NCBI RefSeq assembly: GCF_019720895.1
Contig: NZ_JAHKSH010000002.1
Location: 558,001 to 622,000 of the forward strand
Source of the DNA: Microbacterium salitolerans
GTDB lineage: Bacteria; Actinomycetota; Actinomycetes; Actinomycetales; Microbacteriaceae
Reading direction: 5' to 3'
DNA: 64,000 nt
Shown here: positions 19,901 through 29,575 of the stretch, piece after piece
How positions within the stretch are numbered: the stretch's first letter is position 1
Layout: every line of letters starts with the position of its first letter
Position numbers and translations under genes: made by a program
Notes under the pieces: generated by a model
Seen by the model: only the letters and a program-made list of their open reading frames with translations
What the model was told of the DNA's origin: nothing
The model's database searches: none

Positions 19901-21516
19901 GTGACGACCTCTTCGCGGATCGAATCGAGCGGCGGGTTCGTGACCTGCGCGAACTGCTGCACGAAGTAGTCGAACAGCAGGCGCGAGCGCTCGCTCAGCA
20001 CCGCAATCGGCGTATCGGATCCCATCGCGCCGAGGGGCTCCGTGCCCGTCCTGCCCATCGGGCCGAGGAGGATCTTGAGCTCCTCCTCGGTGTAGCCGAA
20101 CGTGCGCTGCCGGCGACGGATCGAGGCGATCGGGTGCACGAGGTGCTCGCGCTCAGGCAGGTCGGCGAGTCGCACCGTGCCCTTGTCGAGCCACTCACGC
20201 CACGGCTCCTTTGCGGCGAGGATGCCCTTGACCTCGGCGTCGGAGCGGATGCGCCCCTCAGCCGTGTCGACGACGAACATCGTGCCGGGCTGCAGACGCC
20301 CGCGCTGAGCGATGCGCTCGGGAGCGAAGTCGAGGACTCCGGTCTCGGATCCGATGACGACGAGGCCGTCGGTCGTGACCGTCCACCGACCCGGGCGCAG
20401 ACCGTTGCGGTCGAGCGTGGCGCAGACGAGCGAGCCATCCGTCGCGAGCAGGGCGGCCGGGCCGTCCCACGGCTCCATCTGACCCGCGTGGTAGTCGTAG
20501 AACGCCTTGAGATCCGGATCCAGGCTCGTCTTCTTCTCGTGAGCCTCCGGCACCATCATGAGCATCGCGTGCGGGAGCGAGCGACCGCCGAGGGTGAGGA
20601 GCTCGAGCACCTCGTCGAAGGACGCCGAGTCGCTCTCATGATCCGAGCAGATCGGGAGCAGCGGCTCGATGTCGCCGAGCAGCTCGCTCTCGAGCTGCGA
20701 CTGACGCGCCCGCATCCAGTTGCGGTTTCCGCCGACCGTGTTGATCTCGCCGTTGTGCGCGAGCATGCGCAGCGGCTGCGCGAGCGGCCACGACGGGAAC
20801 GTGTTGGTCGAGTACCGCGAATGGACCACGGCGAGCTCTGTGACGAAGCGCTCGTCCTGGAGGTCGAGGTAGAACGGCTCGAGCTGGAGCGTCGTGACCA
20901 TGCCCTTGTAGCCGAGCGTGCGGCTGGAGAGCGAGACGAAGTAGGCGTCGAGCTCGTGCTGCGCGCGCTTGCGCAGGCGATAGGCGCGGCGATCGAGCGC
21001 GATGCCCGACAGCGGCTCCTGATGCCCGGCCTGTGCGCTCGCGATGAACAGCTGCTCGATCGCGGGCTGCGCGTCGCGGGCGAGACGTCCGAGCTCGTCG
21101 GGGACGACGGGGACGTCGCGCCACCCGAGGACGTGGAGGTTCTCGGACCCGGCGATGCGCTCGATCTCGCGCTTCTGCTCGGCACGGGCGTCGTCGTCGG
21201 TCGGCAGGAAGGCCATGCCCGCGGCGTACTCCCCCACCGGCGGCAGCTCGAAGTCGACGACCTGCCGAAGGAAAGCATCGGGCATCTGCGTCAGGATGCC
21301 TGCGCCGTCACCCGTGCCGGCGTCGGATCCGATCGCTCCGCGGTGCTCCAGATTGCGGAGCGCCTCGAGGGCGAGATCGACGATGTCGTGCCCGGGTTCA
21401 CCGCGCAGCGTGGCGACCATCGCGAGGCCGCACGCATCCTTCTCGAACGCCGGGTTGTACATGCCCTGCTGGGGGGGAAGCGCGCCGGGCGCGCTGGGAC
21501 GCAGGCTGGATGCCAT
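16942..21516 (-). CDS. gltB: Glutamate synthase (NADPH) large subunit
   Basis: Hydrolyses glutamine and transfers ammonia to 2-oxoglutarate, giving two glutamates. The protein is 1524 aa. The class II amidotransferase nucleophile is Cys29 in FEKDACGLA, so a 28-residue propeptide should be removed. The FMN domain carries [10 protein letters not shown] and [14 protein letters not shown], the Fe-S cysteines are in [12 protein letters not shown], and the C-terminal GxGxG helix domain (GGTAYVY region) is complete. It is followed directly by gltD. ATG 21516 has a purine-rich GAGGACGGA upstream. The preceding lgt gene ends 117 bases away. Confidence 0.98.
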   Translation of the reverse strand: MASSLRPSAPGALPPQQGMYNPAFEKDACGLAMVATLRGEPGHDIVDLALEALRNLEHRGAIGSDAGTGDGAGILTQMPDAFLRQVVDFELPPVGEYAAGMAFLPTDDDARAEQKREIERIAGSENLHVLGWRDVPVVPDELGRLARDAQPAIEQLFIASAQAGHQEPLSGIALDRRAYRLRKRAQHELDAYFVSLSSRTLGYKGMVTTLQLEPFYLDLQDERFVTELAVVHSRYSTNTFPSWPLAQPLRMLAHNGEINTVGGNRNWMRARQSQLESELLGDIEPLLPICSDHESDSASFDEVLELLTLGGRSLPHAMLMMVPEAHEKKTSLDPDLKAFYDYHAGQMEPWDGPAALLATDGSLVCATLDRNGLRPGRWTVTTDGLVVIGSETGVLDFAPERIAQRGRLQPGTMFVVDTAEGRIRSDAEVKGILAAKEPWREWLDKGTVRLADLPEREHLVHPIASIRRRQRTFGYTEEELKILLGPMGRTGTEPLGAMGSDTPIAVLSERSRLLFDYFVQQFAQVTNPPLDSIREEVVTSLRLSLGPEGNLLTWGPTHARGVGLDFPVIDNDELAKIQHIDSALPGRTSVTVPALYRVSAGAAGMEKRLQRMCAEVDRAIEDGAEFIVISDRDSNQDLAPIPSLLAVSAVHHHLIRNATRMKVGLVVEAGDVREVHHVAVLLGYGATAVNPYLAMETVEHLVRSGSVTGVSPEKAVKNLIYALGKGVLKIMSKIGISSVSSYAGAQVFEAVGLSSDLIAKYFTGTETKIEGVGLKAIARETAERHAFAYPEDRAPRVHERLWTGGEYQWRRDGSPHLFNPETVFRLQHSTRTRRYDVFRQYTKLVDDQAAELKTLRGLFDFRAGDRRPVPLDEVEPVSSIVKRFSTGAMSYGSISREAHETLAIAMNRLGARSNTGEGGEDVDRLLDPERRSAIKQVASGRFGVTSMYLTHSDDIQIKLAQGAKPGEGGQLPPGKVYPWVARTRHSTPGVGLISPPPHHDIYSIEDLKQLIFDLKRANPSARIHTKLVSQSGIGAVAAGVAKALSDVILVSGHDGGTGASPLNSLKHAGTPWELGLAETQQTLMLNGMRDRVVVQVDGQMKTGRDVVIAALLGAEEYGFATAPLVVEGCIMMRVCHLDTCPVGVATQNPVLRERFTGKAEHVVNFMEFIAQEVREYLAELGFRSLDEAIGHVDALDLNRAIAHWKADGLDLSPILHGPAFDASEPRAHAREQDHELAEHFDVQLIARAQDVIASGGDVAIDLPVRNTARAVGTMLGHEVTKAHGEHGLPAGAITVNLTGSAGQSFGAFLPGGITLRLEGDSNDYVGKGLSGGQIIVRPPRSATFDASKNVIAGNVIGYGATQGSLFLRGVVGERFLVRNSGAVAVVEGVGDHALEYMTGGLAVILGETGRNLGAGMSGGTAYVYRLDSEKVNTQALASGELTLGELGSGDVEILRDMLERHIGETESELAKSLLDDFDNEVANFVRVLPRDYAAVQKTRQDAADEGLDPDGDVVWNRILEVTGG

Positions 21517-21633
21517 AAGCGATTCCGTCCTCGTGTCTCGTGCTCTGTGGGGACGACGTCAGCCCGCCGGCAACCGTGGGTGGGGGTGTCGGGTGCGAAG
21601 GGGTGGGAGTTCTGCTCCGAGACGCTCAGCGAC

Positions 21634-22659
21634 TCACTTCGCGACTGCTGCGCCTGATGCGGCGGCCGAGGGGCTGACTTCCGACGACGGCGGTTCGCTG
21701 GTGTCGACGAAGTCGTCGGGGCTGTCACCCGATGCTACCGCATTCTGGGAATCCCCTTGACGTCCGGGGCGGTACACGGAAGGCTCTGCGCCCTGGTGCC
21801 GACGCTGGACGATCAGCACGACGATGCCCACCACGACGGCGAAGATGGCCGCCCAGACATTGGTGCGCAGGCCGAGGAAGACCTCGCTCGGATCGATGCG
21901 GATCGATTCCCAGACGATGCGTCCTGCGCCGTACCAGATGAGGTAGACCGCGAACAGGCGCCCCCACTGCATGGAGATGAGGCGGCCGAGCCAGAGGAGT
22001 ACGAGGACACCGATTCCGTTCCACAGCACCTCGTACAGGAACGTCGGGTGGAAGAGCGTGCCGGCCGGGAGCCCGATGGGGATCGCGGCATTGTCCGCGT
22101 CGATCTCGAGACCCCAGGGAAGATCTGTCGGGAGTCCGAACAGCTCCTGGTTGAACCAGTTACCGAATCGGCCGATCGCCTGCGCCAGCAGCAGTCCCGG
22201 AGCGAGTGCATCCGCGAAGGAGGTGAAGCGGATCCCTGTCCAGCGGCAGCCGATCCAGGCACCGAGGGCGCCGCCCAGCAGTGCGCCGAAGATCGCGATC
22301 CCGCCATCCCAGATGTTCCAGACGGCGTTCTCGACCATGGGGTTCCACCACTCGCGCCCGGCTTCGAAGTAGAAGCTCCAATGCGTCAGGACGTGGAAGG
22401 CGCGCGCGCCGACGAGCGCCAGGATGACGGCGGGCAGCGCGACATCGATGACGACCCACGGCTCGCCGCCGCGCTTCGTCAGGCGCCGGTGCGTGAGGAT
22501 CGTGGCGATCACGATCCCCGCGAGGATGCAGAGCGCGTAGAAGTGGACCGTGAACGGACCGAAGGTGAAGGATCCGATCGTCCACTCCGAACCGAACGTG
22601 AAGGACGAGATCGGCGGACTGGGGATGCTCGCGGGGAGAGGCAGGGCGGAAGACAGCAT
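21634..22659 (-). CDS. lgt: Phosphatidylglycerol-prolipoprotein diacylglyceryl transferase
   Basis: Inner-membrane enzyme that attaches diacylglycerol to the lipobox cysteine of prolipoproteins. The protein is 341 aa with about seven membrane segments and the Lgt signature GRFGNWFNQELFG near residue 165. The last about 60 residues are a hydrophilic, low-complexity cytoplasmic tail rich in Ser, Pro and Ala, an extension common in Actinobacteria. It follows trpA by 46 bases, the order seen in mycobacteria too. There is no ribosome binding site, but TAGACT lies nine bases upstream of the ATG, so it may also have its own promoter. Confidence 0.97.
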   Translation of the reverse strand: MLSSALPLPASIPSPPISSFTFGSEWTIGSFTFGPFTVHFYALCILAGIVIATILTHRRLTKRGGEPWVVIDVALPAVILALVGARAFHVLTHWSFYFEAGREWWNPMVENAVWNIWDGGIAIFGALLGGALGAWIGCRWTGIRFTSFADALAPGLLLAQAIGRFGNWFNQELFGLPTDLPWGLEIDADNAAIPIGLPAGTLFHPTFLYEVLWNGIGVLVLLWLGRLISMQWGRLFAVYLIWYGAGRIVWESIRIDPSEVFLGLRTNVWAAIFAVVVGIVVLIVQRRHQGAEPSVYRPGRQGDSQNAVASGDSPDDFVDTSEPPSSEVSPSAAASGAAVAK

Positions 22660-22668
22660 GATGGGGAG

Positions 22669-22674
22669 AGTCTA
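22669..22674 (-). promoter_or_regulatory. Candidate -10 (TAGACT) for lgt
   Basis: TAGACT lies nine bases upstream of the lgt ATG, which would leave a leader of only about three bases. lgt lacks a Shine-Dalgarno sequence, which fits. No clear -35. Confidence 0.35.
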
Positions 22675-22705
22675 GGTCCTTGTGTGAGGTGCGCTGTGGG
22701 AGTGC

Positions 22706-23494
22706 TCAGGATCCGCGGGTGCCCGCGGCGAGTTCGCGTGTCTTGGCGACGAGCCCGACGACGCCGCCCTCGCGGAGGGCGCGGACGAGGGCCGTGCCGA
22801 CGATCGCTCCGTCGGCGTAGTCGACGACGCTCGCGATGTGCTCGGCTGTCGTGATGCCGATGCCCACGCACGCACGCGACGCGCCGTGCTCGCGCAGTCG
22901 GCCGACGACGGTGCGAGCCGCGGCGTCGAGCTCTGCGCGCTCGCCCGTGATGCCCATCGTCGACACGGTGTAGACGAATCCCGTCGACGAGCGTGCGATC
23001 AGCTCGATGCGGTCGTCGGAGGAGGTCGGGGCGGCGAGGAACACCCGGACGAGATCATGGCGCTCGGACGCCTCGACCCAGTCGGCGCCGGAATCGGGAG
23101 TGATGTCCGGGGTGATGAGGCCCGCCCCGCCGGCGGCAGCGAGATCGCGTGCGTAGCGGTCGACGCCGTACTGCACGACGAGGTTCCAGTAGGTCATCAC
23201 GAGAACCGGCACGGACGTGCGCGCGGTGATCTCTCGCACGACGGTGAACAGATCCGCCGTGCGGAAGCCCGCCACGAGGGCCTCGTTCGTCGCCTCCTGG
23301 ATCACGGGCCCGTCCATCACCGGATCGCTGTACGGCGGACCGAGCTCGATGATGTCGACGCCGTTCTCGGCCATCGCGACAGCGGCCTCGATCGAGGTGG
23401 CGGTATCGGGGAAGCCCGCCGGCAGGTAGCCGATGAAGGCACCGCGCCCGTCGGCTCTCGCGGCATCGATCGCGCGTTCGACGGAGTTCGTCAT
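22706..23494 (-). CDS. trpA: Tryptophan synthase alpha chain
   Basis: Cleaves indole-3-glycerol phosphate to indole and glyceraldehyde-3-phosphate, passing indole to TrpB. TIM barrel of 262 aa, normal length. Seen: [10 protein letters not shown], catalytic Glu and Asp in [15 protein letters not shown], and the late [10 protein letters not shown] phosphate-binding strand. The ATG overlaps the trpB stop as ATGA. Last trp gene; lgt follows. Confidence 0.98.
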   Translation of the reverse strand: MTNSVERAIDAARADGRGAFIGYLPAGFPDTATSIEAAVAMAENGVDIIELGPPYSDPVMDGPVIQEATNEALVAGFRTADLFTVVREITARTSVPVLVMTYWNLVVQYGVDRYARDLAAAGGAGLITPDITPDSGADWVEASERHDLVRVFLAAPTSSDDRIELIARSSTGFVYTVSTMGITGERAELDAAARTVVGRLREHGASRACVGIGITTAEHIASVVDYADGAIVGTALVRALREGGVVGLVAKTRELAAGTRGS

Positions 23495-24699
23495 GGCGTC
23501 GCTCCCTCGTCGTAGAGGCCGAAGTAGGTCGCGGCCGTGTCCATGTCCTTGTCTCCGCGACCCGAGAGGCAGATGGCGATGGTCGCCTCGGGACCGAGCT
23601 CCCGGCCGAGACGCAGCGCTCCCGCGAGGGCGTGCGCGGACTCGATCGCGGGGATGATGCCCTCGGTCTCCGTGAGCAGGCGCAGCGCCTGCATCGCCTC
23701 GTCATCGGTGGCAGGGACGTAGGTCGCGCGTCCGGTCGCCGCGAGCCACGCGTGCTCGGGACCGACGCCCGGATAGTCGAGGCCCGCCGAGATCGAGTGC
23801 GATTCGATCGTCTGGCCGTCGTCATCCATCAGGACGAATGTGCGGGAGCCGTGGAGCACGCCGGGCCGGCCGCGCTCGATCGATGCCGCGTGACGATCCG
23901 TGTCGACGCCGTCGCCCGCCGCCTCGACGCCGTAGAGGGCGACCGACGCATCATCGATGAACGCGTCGAACATGCCGATCGCATTGGATCCGCCGCCGAC
24001 GCAGGCCACGACGGCATCGGGCAGCGCGCCCGTCTTCTCGAGAAGCTGCGCGCGCGCCTCCTCGGAGATGATCTTCTGGAAGTCGCGCACCATCGCGGGG
24101 AACGGATGCGGGCCCGCGGCCGTTCCGAAGATGTAGTTCGTCGTCTCGACGCTCGCCACCCAGTCGCGGTACGCCTCGTTGATGGCGTCCTTGAGCGTGC
24201 GGGACCCATTCGTCACGGGAATCACCTCGGCGCCGAGCAGACGCATGCGGGCGACGTTGAGCGCCTGGCGCTCGGTGTCGACCTCGCCCATGTAGATCGT
24301 GCACTCCATGCCGAACAGGGCCGCGGCCGTCGCCGTCGCGACGCCGTGCTGGCCCGCGCCGGTCTCGGCGATCACGCGGGTCTTGCCGAGCTTCTTCGTG
24401 AGCAGAGCCTGACCCAGCACATTGTTGATCTTGTGACTGCCCGTGTGGTTCAGATCCTCGCGCTTGAGGAACATGCGTGCACCGCCGCCGTGCGCCGCGA
24501 AGCGCGGCACCTCCGTCAGCGGTGAGGGGCGCCCCGCGTAGTCGGCGAGCAGCCCCGCGAGCTCCGAGCGGAAGGAGGGATCGGCTATGGCCGCCTGGTG
24601 GGCCTCGGCGAGATCGTCGATCGCGGCGATGAGCGACTCGGGCATGTAGCGCCCACCGAAATCGCCGAAGAACGGTCCTGGCTGCTCGCGCAGAGACAT
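23491..24699 (-). CDS. trpB: Tryptophan synthase beta chain
   Basis: PLP enzyme joining indole and serine to tryptophan; forms the alpha2-beta2 complex with TrpA. The protein is 402 aa. The PLP lysine is in HTGSHKINN, followed by [13 protein letters not shown], and the phosphate-binding GGGSNA is present. ATG 24699 overlaps the trpC stop by one base (TGATG). The frame is open well upstream, but residues there show no similarity, and [20 protein letters not shown] is the usual N-terminus. Confidence 0.98.
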   Translation of the reverse strand: MSLREQPGPFFGDFGGRYMPESLIAAIDDLAEAHQAAIADPSFRSELAGLLADYAGRPSPLTEVPRFAAHGGGARMFLKREDLNHTGSHKINNVLGQALLTKKLGKTRVIAETGAGQHGVATATAAALFGMECTIYMGEVDTERQALNVARMRLLGAEVIPVTNGSRTLKDAINEAYRDWVASVETTNYIFGTAAGPHPFPAMVRDFQKIISEEARAQLLEKTGALPDAVVACVGGGSNAIGMFDAFIDDASVALYGVEAAGDGVDTDRHAASIERGRPGVLHGSRTFVLMDDDGQTIESHSISAGLDYPGVGPEHAWLAATGRATYVPATDDEAMQALRLLTETEGIIPAIESAHALAGALRLGRELGPEATIAICLSGRGDKDMDTAATYFGLYDEGATP

Positions 24700-25487
24700 C
24701 AGATCCCTTCCGTTGCAGAGATGAAGGAGGTGAGCGTCGCGACGGGGTCGCCGGTCACGAGCGCTTCGCCGATGAGGACGGCGTCCGCGCCGTCGCGGCG
24801 ATAGCGCACGACATCGTCGGGGACCGAGACCGCAGACTCCGCCACGCGGATCGTGCCGTTCGGGATCTCGGGCGCCAGTCGCGCGAACAGGTCGCGGTCG
24901 AGGGAGAAGTCGGTGAGATCGCGAACGTTGACGCCGATGATCGGCGCGCCGAGATCGGCTGCGACCTGCACTTCGTCGCGCGAATGCGCTTCGACCAGCG
25001 GTGTCATGCCCATCTCGGTGATCAGCGCGAACAGCTCGGCCAGAGCGCGACGCTCGAGTCCCGCCACGATGAGGAGCACGAGATCTGCTCCGGCCGCGCG
25101 CGCCTCTGCCACCTGGTAGGGCGTCGCGATGAAGTCCTTGCGCAGGACCGGGACCTCGACCGCGCACTTCACGGCCGTGAGGTCGTCGAGCGACCCTTTG
25201 AATCGGCGCCCCTCGGTGAGGACGCTGATCGCGGCCGCGCCCCCCTCTGCGTAGAGGCGGGCCTGGTGCGCCGGATCGGGGATCGCCGCGAGATCGCCGC
25301 GCGACGGGCTCGCACGCTTCACCTCGGCGATGACGCGGATGGCGTCGTCGCTCGAGAGGAAGCCGACGGCGTCGAGCGCCGACGGCTGCGCCTCGGCGCG
25401 TCGCTCCACAGCGGAGAGCGGGAGCTCGGAGCGCCGCCGCTCAGCGTCCTCCACCGCCCCCGTGGTCAGGTCGGCGAGGAGCGACAT
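24699..25487 (-). CDS. trpC: Indole-3-glycerol-phosphate synthase
   Basis: Cyclises carboxyphenylamino-deoxyribulose phosphate to indole-3-glycerol phosphate. Monofunctional TIM barrel of 262 aa; no TrpF domain is fused. Seen: [23 protein letters not shown] with the catalytic Lys, IGVNVRDL and AESAV. ATG 25487 overlaps the preceding HGxxPAAW gene stop by one base (TGATG), so the two are translationally coupled; the same one-base coupling links it to trpB. Confidence 0.98.
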   Translation of the reverse strand: MSLLADLTTGAVEDAERRRSELPLSAVERRAEAQPSALDAVGFLSSDDAIRVIAEVKRASPSRGDLAAIPDPAHQARLYAEGGAAAISVLTEGRRFKGSLDDLTAVKCAVEVPVLRKDFIATPYQVAEARAAGADLVLLIVAGLERRALAELFALITEMGMTPLVEAHSRDEVQVAADLGAPIIGVNVRDLTDFSLDRDLFARLAPEIPNGTIRVAESAVSVPDDVVRYRRDGADAVLIGEALVTGDPVATLTSFISATEGI

Positions 25488-25717
25488 CAGTGCCCCTTGG
25501 GCTGGTACTTGGGCCCGTTCACGCCGAAGCCGAGCTTGGACATGATGAGGCCGACGATGGGACCGAGCACGGTGATGGCGACGCCGACCCACACGAGCCA
25601 GATCATCCAGAAGAACAGCGCCACCGTGCCGATCGACAGGCCGATCAGCATGATGATGATGTTCGTCCAGGCGGCGGGCGAGTCTCCGTGGCCGGGGTCG
25701 CCGATGGGATTGGGCAT
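25487..25717 (-). CDS. HGxxPAAW-family small membrane protein
   Basis: Membrane protein of 76 aa with two hydrophobic segments (about residues 18-38 and 41-62). A conserved N-terminal motif GHGDSPAAW sits before the first segment, and a basic, glycine-rich tail ends YQPKGH. This small family is known in Actinobacteria next to trpC, but no biochemical role is established. A GAGGAG ribosome binding site precedes the ATG, and the stop overlaps the trpC start. Its position and coupling suggest a link to tryptophan synthesis or its membrane context, which is inference. Confidence 0.9.
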   Translation of the reverse strand: MPNPIGDPGHGDSPAAWTNIIIMLIGLSIGTVALFFWMIWLVWVGVAITVLGPIVGLIMSKLGFGVNGPKYQPKGH

Positions 25718-25772
25718 AGGGGAACTCCTCGAGTGGTGCGGGGAACAGAACGAGTCTAGGGGATCCGCTCGG

Positions 25773-26447
25773 TCAGTCTCGGCGGCCCTCGCCGTGCGGG
25801 GGCTCGATGCGCTCCGGCTCGGCGGACTGCCGTTCGGCGGCGAGGGTCGGGTCGTCGCCGCGTGAGAGGTCGTCCCACGAATCCACGGCGTCGAGCGGCC
25901 CCCCGCCGGCGGCCGCCTGCGCGCGCGCTCCGGCGTGCTCGTAGCGGCGTCCGCCGCGCCGCCAGCGGCTGCTCGTCGCGAAGGTGAGAACGCCGGCGGC
26001 CGCGATGAGCGCGGCGAAGACGAGCGAGATCCACGGCCACGGGGTGACCTCGATGCCCGTGACGAGGTCGGCGACGGCCTCATCGCCCGCGATGCCGGTG
26101 TGATCCGTCACCGCAGACTGCACGGCGGACACCGGCGCGCGCACGGCGACGGGGACGATCACGGCGACGAGCGACACGCCGATGATGACGGCCAGGCCGG
26201 CGAGGATGAGACGGACGATGCGCCCGGTGAGGGCGAGGGCGAGGGCGAGAGCCATCGCCGCCAGGCTCAGCGGCTGGAGCAGCGGCAGTGCGGCGGATCC
26301 CTCGGACATCACGGCGGCCTCGGCGACCTCGGTCGTCGCCCACACCTGCGTCGAGGCGATGAGGCACATCGCCCCGCCGACGAGCAGGGCGAGCACGCTC
26401 GTGCTGCGCCCACGGCGCTCCGCCCAGCGCGCTTCCGATCCCGTCAC
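25773..26447 (-). CDS. Trp-biosynthesis-associated membrane protein
   Basis: Protein of 224 aa with four predicted membrane helices, of the family repeatedly found inside actinobacterial trp operons (Trp_oprn_chp type; mycobacterial counterpart Rv1610). Function unknown; a role in channelling or transport has only been guessed from position. The helices lie near residues 17-37, 57-76, 79-100 and 140-160, and the long C-terminal tail is hydrophilic and probably cytoplasmic. GTG 26447 overlaps the hisI stop by four bases. In related genomes trpE usually lies just before it; here hisI does. Confidence 0.88.
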   Translation of the reverse strand: MTGSEARWAERRGRSTSVLALLVGGAMCLIASTQVWATTEVAEAAVMSEGSAALPLLQPLSLAAMALALALALTGRIVRLILAGLAVIIGVSLVAVIVPVAVRAPVSAVQSAVTDHTGIAGDEAVADLVTGIEVTPWPWISLVFAALIAAAGVLTFATSSRWRRGGRRYEHAGARAQAAAGGGPLDAVDSWDDLSRGDDPTLAAERQSAEPERIEPPHGEGRRD

Positions 26448-26872
26448 GCGCCCGACGCCTCCTCGCGCCCTGGAGCGGCGGCGGCGCGCGCTTCGCGCGC
26501 GTCCGGGACCACCACCGGACGAAGGTCGCGCTCGTCGCCGTCGAAGCAGGTGTCGGTGCCCGTGTGGCATGCCGCTCCGGTCTGCACGACATCGAGCAGG
26601 ACGACGTCGCCGTCGCAGTCGATGCGCGCTCCCCTGACCTCCTGGATGTGTCCGGAGGTGTCTCCCTTGCGCCAGTACTCGCGACGGCTGCGGGACCAGT
26701 ACGTCACGCGCCCGGTCGTCAGCGTGCGGCGCAGCGCCTCGGCGTCCATCCATGCGAGCATCAGCACGTCGCGCGTGGTGTGCTCCTGCACGATGGCCGG
26801 GACCAGCCCCTCGCCGTCGAAGCGCACGCGCGACAGCTGCAGCGCGAGATCGAGGTCGTTCGGAGCGTTCAT
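26444..26872 (-). CDS. hisI: Phosphoribosyl-AMP cyclohydrolase
   Basis: Opens the adenine ring of PR-AMP, the third step of histidine synthesis. The protein is 142 aa and monofunctional, since hisE is a separate gene upstream. Seen: [11 protein letters not shown], the catalytic WRKGDTSGH region and zinc cysteines in CDGD and ACHTGTDTC. The last about 25 residues are an Ala/Arg-rich extension. ATG overlaps the hisF stop (ATGA). Confidence 0.97.
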   Translation of the reverse strand: MNAPNDLDLALQLSRVRFDGEGLVPAIVQEHTTRDVLMLAWMDAEALRRTLTTGRVTYWSRSRREYWRKGDTSGHIQEVRGARIDCDGDVVLLDVVQTGAACHTGTDTCFDGDERDLRPVVVPDAREARAAAAPGREEASGA

Positions 26873-27681
26873 CGGATGAGGATCCCTTCGGCGCGCATGG
26901 CATCCTTCACCTGCGCGATGGTCATCTGCCCGGAGTGGAACACGGTCGCGGCGAGGACCGCGTCGGCACCGGCCCGGACGGCGGGTGCGAAGTGCGACGG
27001 ATCGCCCGCACCGCCGGAGGCGATGATCGGCACGTCCGAGAGGTCGCGGATCAGCGCGACGAGTTCGAGGTCGAAGCCGGCCTTCGTGCCGTCGGCATCG
27101 ATCGAGTTCACGAGCAGCTCGCCTGCGCCGCGTTCGATCGCCTCGCGGGCCCATGCGAGCGCGTCGAGGTCGGTCTCGGCGCGGCCGCCGTGCGTCGTGA
27201 CGACGAAGCCGCTCGGCGTGCGCGCCGACCGCTTGATGTCGAGCGACAGCACGAGCGCCTGGGCGCCGAAGCGGTCGGCGATCTCGTCGAGCAGCGCGGG
27301 ACGCGCGATCGCCGCCGAGTTGACGCCCACCTTGTCGGCACCGACGGCCTGGAGGCGCGCGACGTCGTCGACCGAGCGGACTCCCCCGCCGACGGTCAGC
27401 GGGATGAACACCTGTTCCGCGGTGCGCTGGACGACGTCGTACATCGTGGCGCGGCCATCGACCGTGGCGCTGACGTCGAGGAACGTGAGCTCGTCGGCGC
27501 CCTGCGCGAAGTACTCGCGTGCGAGCTCGACGGGATCCCCCATCTCGCGCAGGTTCTCGAAGTTGACGCCCTTCACGACCCTGCCGTTCGACACATCGAG
27601 ACACGGGATCACCCGCGTTGCGACGCCGAGATCGGCAGCCGTCGCGTGCGTCGGCGTCAGGACGTCGTCAGAGTCGCGCAT
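26869..27681 (-). CDS. hisF: Imidazole glycerol phosphate synthase, cyclase subunit
   Basis: Uses ammonia supplied by HisH to convert PRFAR to imidazole glycerol phosphate and AICAR. TIM barrel of 270 aa. The two catalytic aspartates sit in [14 protein letters not shown] and [17 protein letters not shown] and GGGVRS are also present. The start at ATG 27681 gives about 15 residues more than most HisF, but no internal ATG or GTG is closer. It overlaps hisG by 14 bases. HisH and HisA are not in the window. Confidence 0.97.
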   Translation of the reverse strand: MRDSDDVLTPTHATAADLGVATRVIPCLDVSNGRVVKGVNFENLREMGDPVELAREYFAQGADELTFLDVSATVDGRATMYDVVQRTAEQVFIPLTVGGGVRSVDDVARLQAVGADKVGVNSAAIARPALLDEIADRFGAQALVLSLDIKRSARTPSGFVVTTHGGRAETDLDALAWAREAIERGAGELLVNSIDADGTKAGFDLELVALIRDLSDVPIIASGGAGDPSHFAPAVRAGADAVLAATVFHSGQMTIAQVKDAMRAEGILIR

Positions 27682-28510
27682 TGTGGATCGCCGTCACGAG
27701 CAGGGCGCGCGCGCCGAGAGCGTAGAGGTCGTCCATGATGCGGTTCGCGTCGCGGTGCTTCACCATGACGCGAGCCGCGACCCATCCCTCGCGCTGCAGC
27801 GGCGAGACCGTCGGCGACTGCATTCCCTGCGCGATGTCGGCTGCCTGCGGGAGCAGCTCGGCCGGAAGGTCGTAGTCGAGCATGACGTATCGGCGTGCGA
27901 CGAGCACTCCGCGCAGACGACGGAGGAGCGTCTCGACGCCGTCGACCTCGCTCGGGCCCTGGATCAGGACGGCCTCCGACTCGAGCATGACGGGCCCGAA
28001 GATCTCGAGACCCGCCTGGCGCAGCGTCGTGCCCGTCGAGACCACGTCGGCGACGGCGTCGGCGACGCCGAGCTGGACGGCCGACTCGACGGCGCCGTTC
28101 AGCGGGACGACGTCGACCGAGACGCCGTGCGTCTCGAGGAACGACTCGACCAGTCCGGCATACGACGTCGCGACGCGCTTTCCGGCGAGGTCGGACAGCT
28201 CAGAGAAGCGGCCGGCAGGCGCCGCGAAGCGGAACGTCGATGCGCCGAAGCCGAGCGCCTCGATCTCGCGCGCGTCGGGCATGCGGACGTCGCGCAGCAG
28301 GTCGCGACCGGTGAGGCCGACATCGAGCGCACCGCGTGCGACGTAGGTGGCGATGTCGCGCGGACGGAGGTAGAAGAACTCGACGCCGTTGGCGTCGTCG
28401 ATGAGGTGGAGGGTCTTCGAGTCGCGGCGCGTGGCGTAGCCGGCCTCTGCCAGCATCTGCACGGCGGTCTCGGACAGCGAACCCTTGTTGGGAATGGCGA
28501 TGCGGAGCAC
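27668..28510 (-). CDS. hisG: ATP phosphoribosyltransferase (long form)
   Basis: First, feedback-regulated step of histidine synthesis, joining ATP and PRPP. The protein is 280 aa, the long HisG form with a C-terminal regulatory domain for histidine binding. Seen: [11 protein letters not shown] at the start, the PRPP loop near [14 protein letters not shown], and the long C-terminal ferredoxin-like domain. GTG 28510 is the start, 49 bases after hisE stop, preceded by GGAAAG. Confidence 0.97.
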   Translation of the reverse strand: MLRIAIPNKGSLSETAVQMLAEAGYATRRDSKTLHLIDDANGVEFFYLRPRDIATYVARGALDVGLTGRDLLRDVRMPDAREIEALGFGASTFRFAAPAGRFSELSDLAGKRVATSYAGLVESFLETHGVSVDVVPLNGAVESAVQLGVADAVADVVSTGTTLRQAGLEIFGPVMLESEAVLIQGPSEVDGVETLLRRLRGVLVARRYVMLDYDLPAELLPQAADIAQGMQSPTVSPLQREGWVAARVMVKHRDANRIMDDLYALGARALLVTAIHNARL

Positions 28511-28559
28511 GGGAGAGAATCTTTCCTGATCGGGCGAACGGCGGGTGAACGAGCGCTGA

Positions 28560-28823
28560 TCAGAGATGTCGGTAGACGTCCTCGAGCGTGAGGCCCTTGG
28601 CGATCATCATCACCTGGAGGTGATAGATGAGCTGAGACATCTCTTCCGCGGCCTCGGCGTCGGACTCGTACTCCGACGCCATCCAGACCTCGGCGGCCTC
28701 TTCCACGATCTTCTTGCCGATGAAGTGCACACCCGCGTCCAGCTCCGCGACGGTGCCGGAGCCCTCAGGGCGGGACTGGGCCTTGTCGCTCAGCTCGGCG
28801 AACAGGTCCTCGAAGGATTTCAC
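28560..28823 (-). CDS. hisE: Phosphoribosyl-ATP pyrophosphatase
   Basis: Hydrolyses PR-ATP to PR-AMP, second step of histidine synthesis. All-alpha MazG-like protein of 87 aa with the [14 protein letters not shown] metal-binding helix and [14 protein letters not shown] 28823 (VKSFEDLF) is chosen because homologues begin there; another GTG two codons upstream (28829) is possible, and neither has a good ribosome binding site. It follows rpe after 17 bases. Confidence 0.95.
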   Translation of the reverse strand: MKSFEDLFAELSDKAQSRPEGSGTVAELDAGVHFIGKKIVEEAAEVWMASEYESDAEAAEEMSQLIYHLQVMMIAKGLTLEDVYRHL

Positions 28824-28840
28824 CCACACAGGCTATCGGC

Positions 28841-29515
28841 TCAGTGACGGTGCGCGCGTGCGAGAGCTCTCAGCTGGGCGATGCGCCCATCGATATCGTC
28901 CGCGCCGAACACGGCGGATCCCGCGACGAAGGTATCCGCTCCGGCCTCGGCGGCCTGCCCGATCGTGTCCGGTCCGATGCCGCCGTCGACTTGCAGCCAG
29001 ACGTCCGCACCCGTCCTCGCGGCCGCCTCGCGCAGCTCCACGAGCTTCGGCATCGTCTCGGGCATGAAGCTCTGACCACCGAAGCCCGGCTCGACCGTCA
29101 TCACGAGCACCTGGTCGAACTCGCCGAGGTGGTCGAGCAGCGGCTCCACGGACGTGCCGGGCTTCGCGGCGACCCCGGCGCGCGCGCCGATGTCGCGGAT
29201 CCGCCGGGCGAGGGCGATGGGATCCCGCGCGGCCTCGACGTGGAAGGTCACCGAGGCTGCGCCGATCTCGGCGTACTCGGGCGCCCACCTGTCGGGGTCG
29301 CTGATCATGAGGTGCACGTCGAGCGGGATCGGGCTCGTCGCCTGCACGCGCTCGACCATCTGCGGTCCGAAGGTGAGATTCGGCACGAAGTGATTGTCCA
29401 TGACGTCGACGTGCACGAGATCGGCGCCGGAGATCCGCTCCAGGTCGCGCTGCATGTTGACGAAGTCGGCGGACAGGATGCTCGGGTTGATGCGCGGCGC
29501 GTCGGGAAGTCTCAC
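28841..29515 (-). CDS. rpe: Ribulose-phosphate 3-epimerase
   Basis: Interconverts ribulose 5-phosphate and xylulose 5-phosphate in the pentose phosphate pathway. TIM barrel of 224 aa with NPSILSADF, metal-binding HVDVMDNHFVPNLTFG, and VDGGI. It opens the his block, supplying pentose-phosphate balance near PRPP-consuming genes. GTG 29515 follows GGA at four bases. The long open frame upstream on this strand is antisense to a plus-strand gene and is not part of the protein. Confidence 0.97.
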   Translation of the reverse strand: MRLPDAPRINPSILSADFVNMQRDLERISGADLVHVDVMDNHFVPNLTFGPQMVERVQATSPIPLDVHLMISDPDRWAPEYAEIGAASVTFHVEAARDPIALARRIRDIGARAGVAAKPGTSVEPLLDHLGEFDQVLVMTVEPGFGGQSFMPETMPKLVELREAAARTGADVWLQVDGGIGPDTIGQAAEAGADTFVAGSAVFGADDIDGRIAQLRALARAHRH

Positions 29516-29542
29516 GCGTCCATTATGGGCGCGGCGCGTGGA

Positions 29543-29548
29543 TATCCT
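29543..29548 (+). promoter_or_regulatory. Candidate -10 (TATCCT) for the FPWQ-motif protein
   Basis: TATCCT lies 27 bases before the ATG of the downstream gene; transcription would start near 29555, leaving room for the strong GGGGGAGG ribosome binding site at 29564-29571. No clear -35. Confidence 0.4.
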
Positions 29549-29575
29549 GGATCGCTGACGCAAGGGGGAGGACAC

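Noticed and set aside
16828-21657. A 1.6-kilo-residue open frame on the plus strand opposite gltB/gltD
   Set aside because: It mirrors gltB codon positions; its composition is Arg/Asp/Val/Leu-rich low-information protein typical of GC-rich antisense frames, with no domain seen.
28824-28829. Alternative hisE start two codons upstream
   Set aside because: Possible, but homologues begin at the second GTG and neither has a ribosome binding site, so the shorter form was kept.
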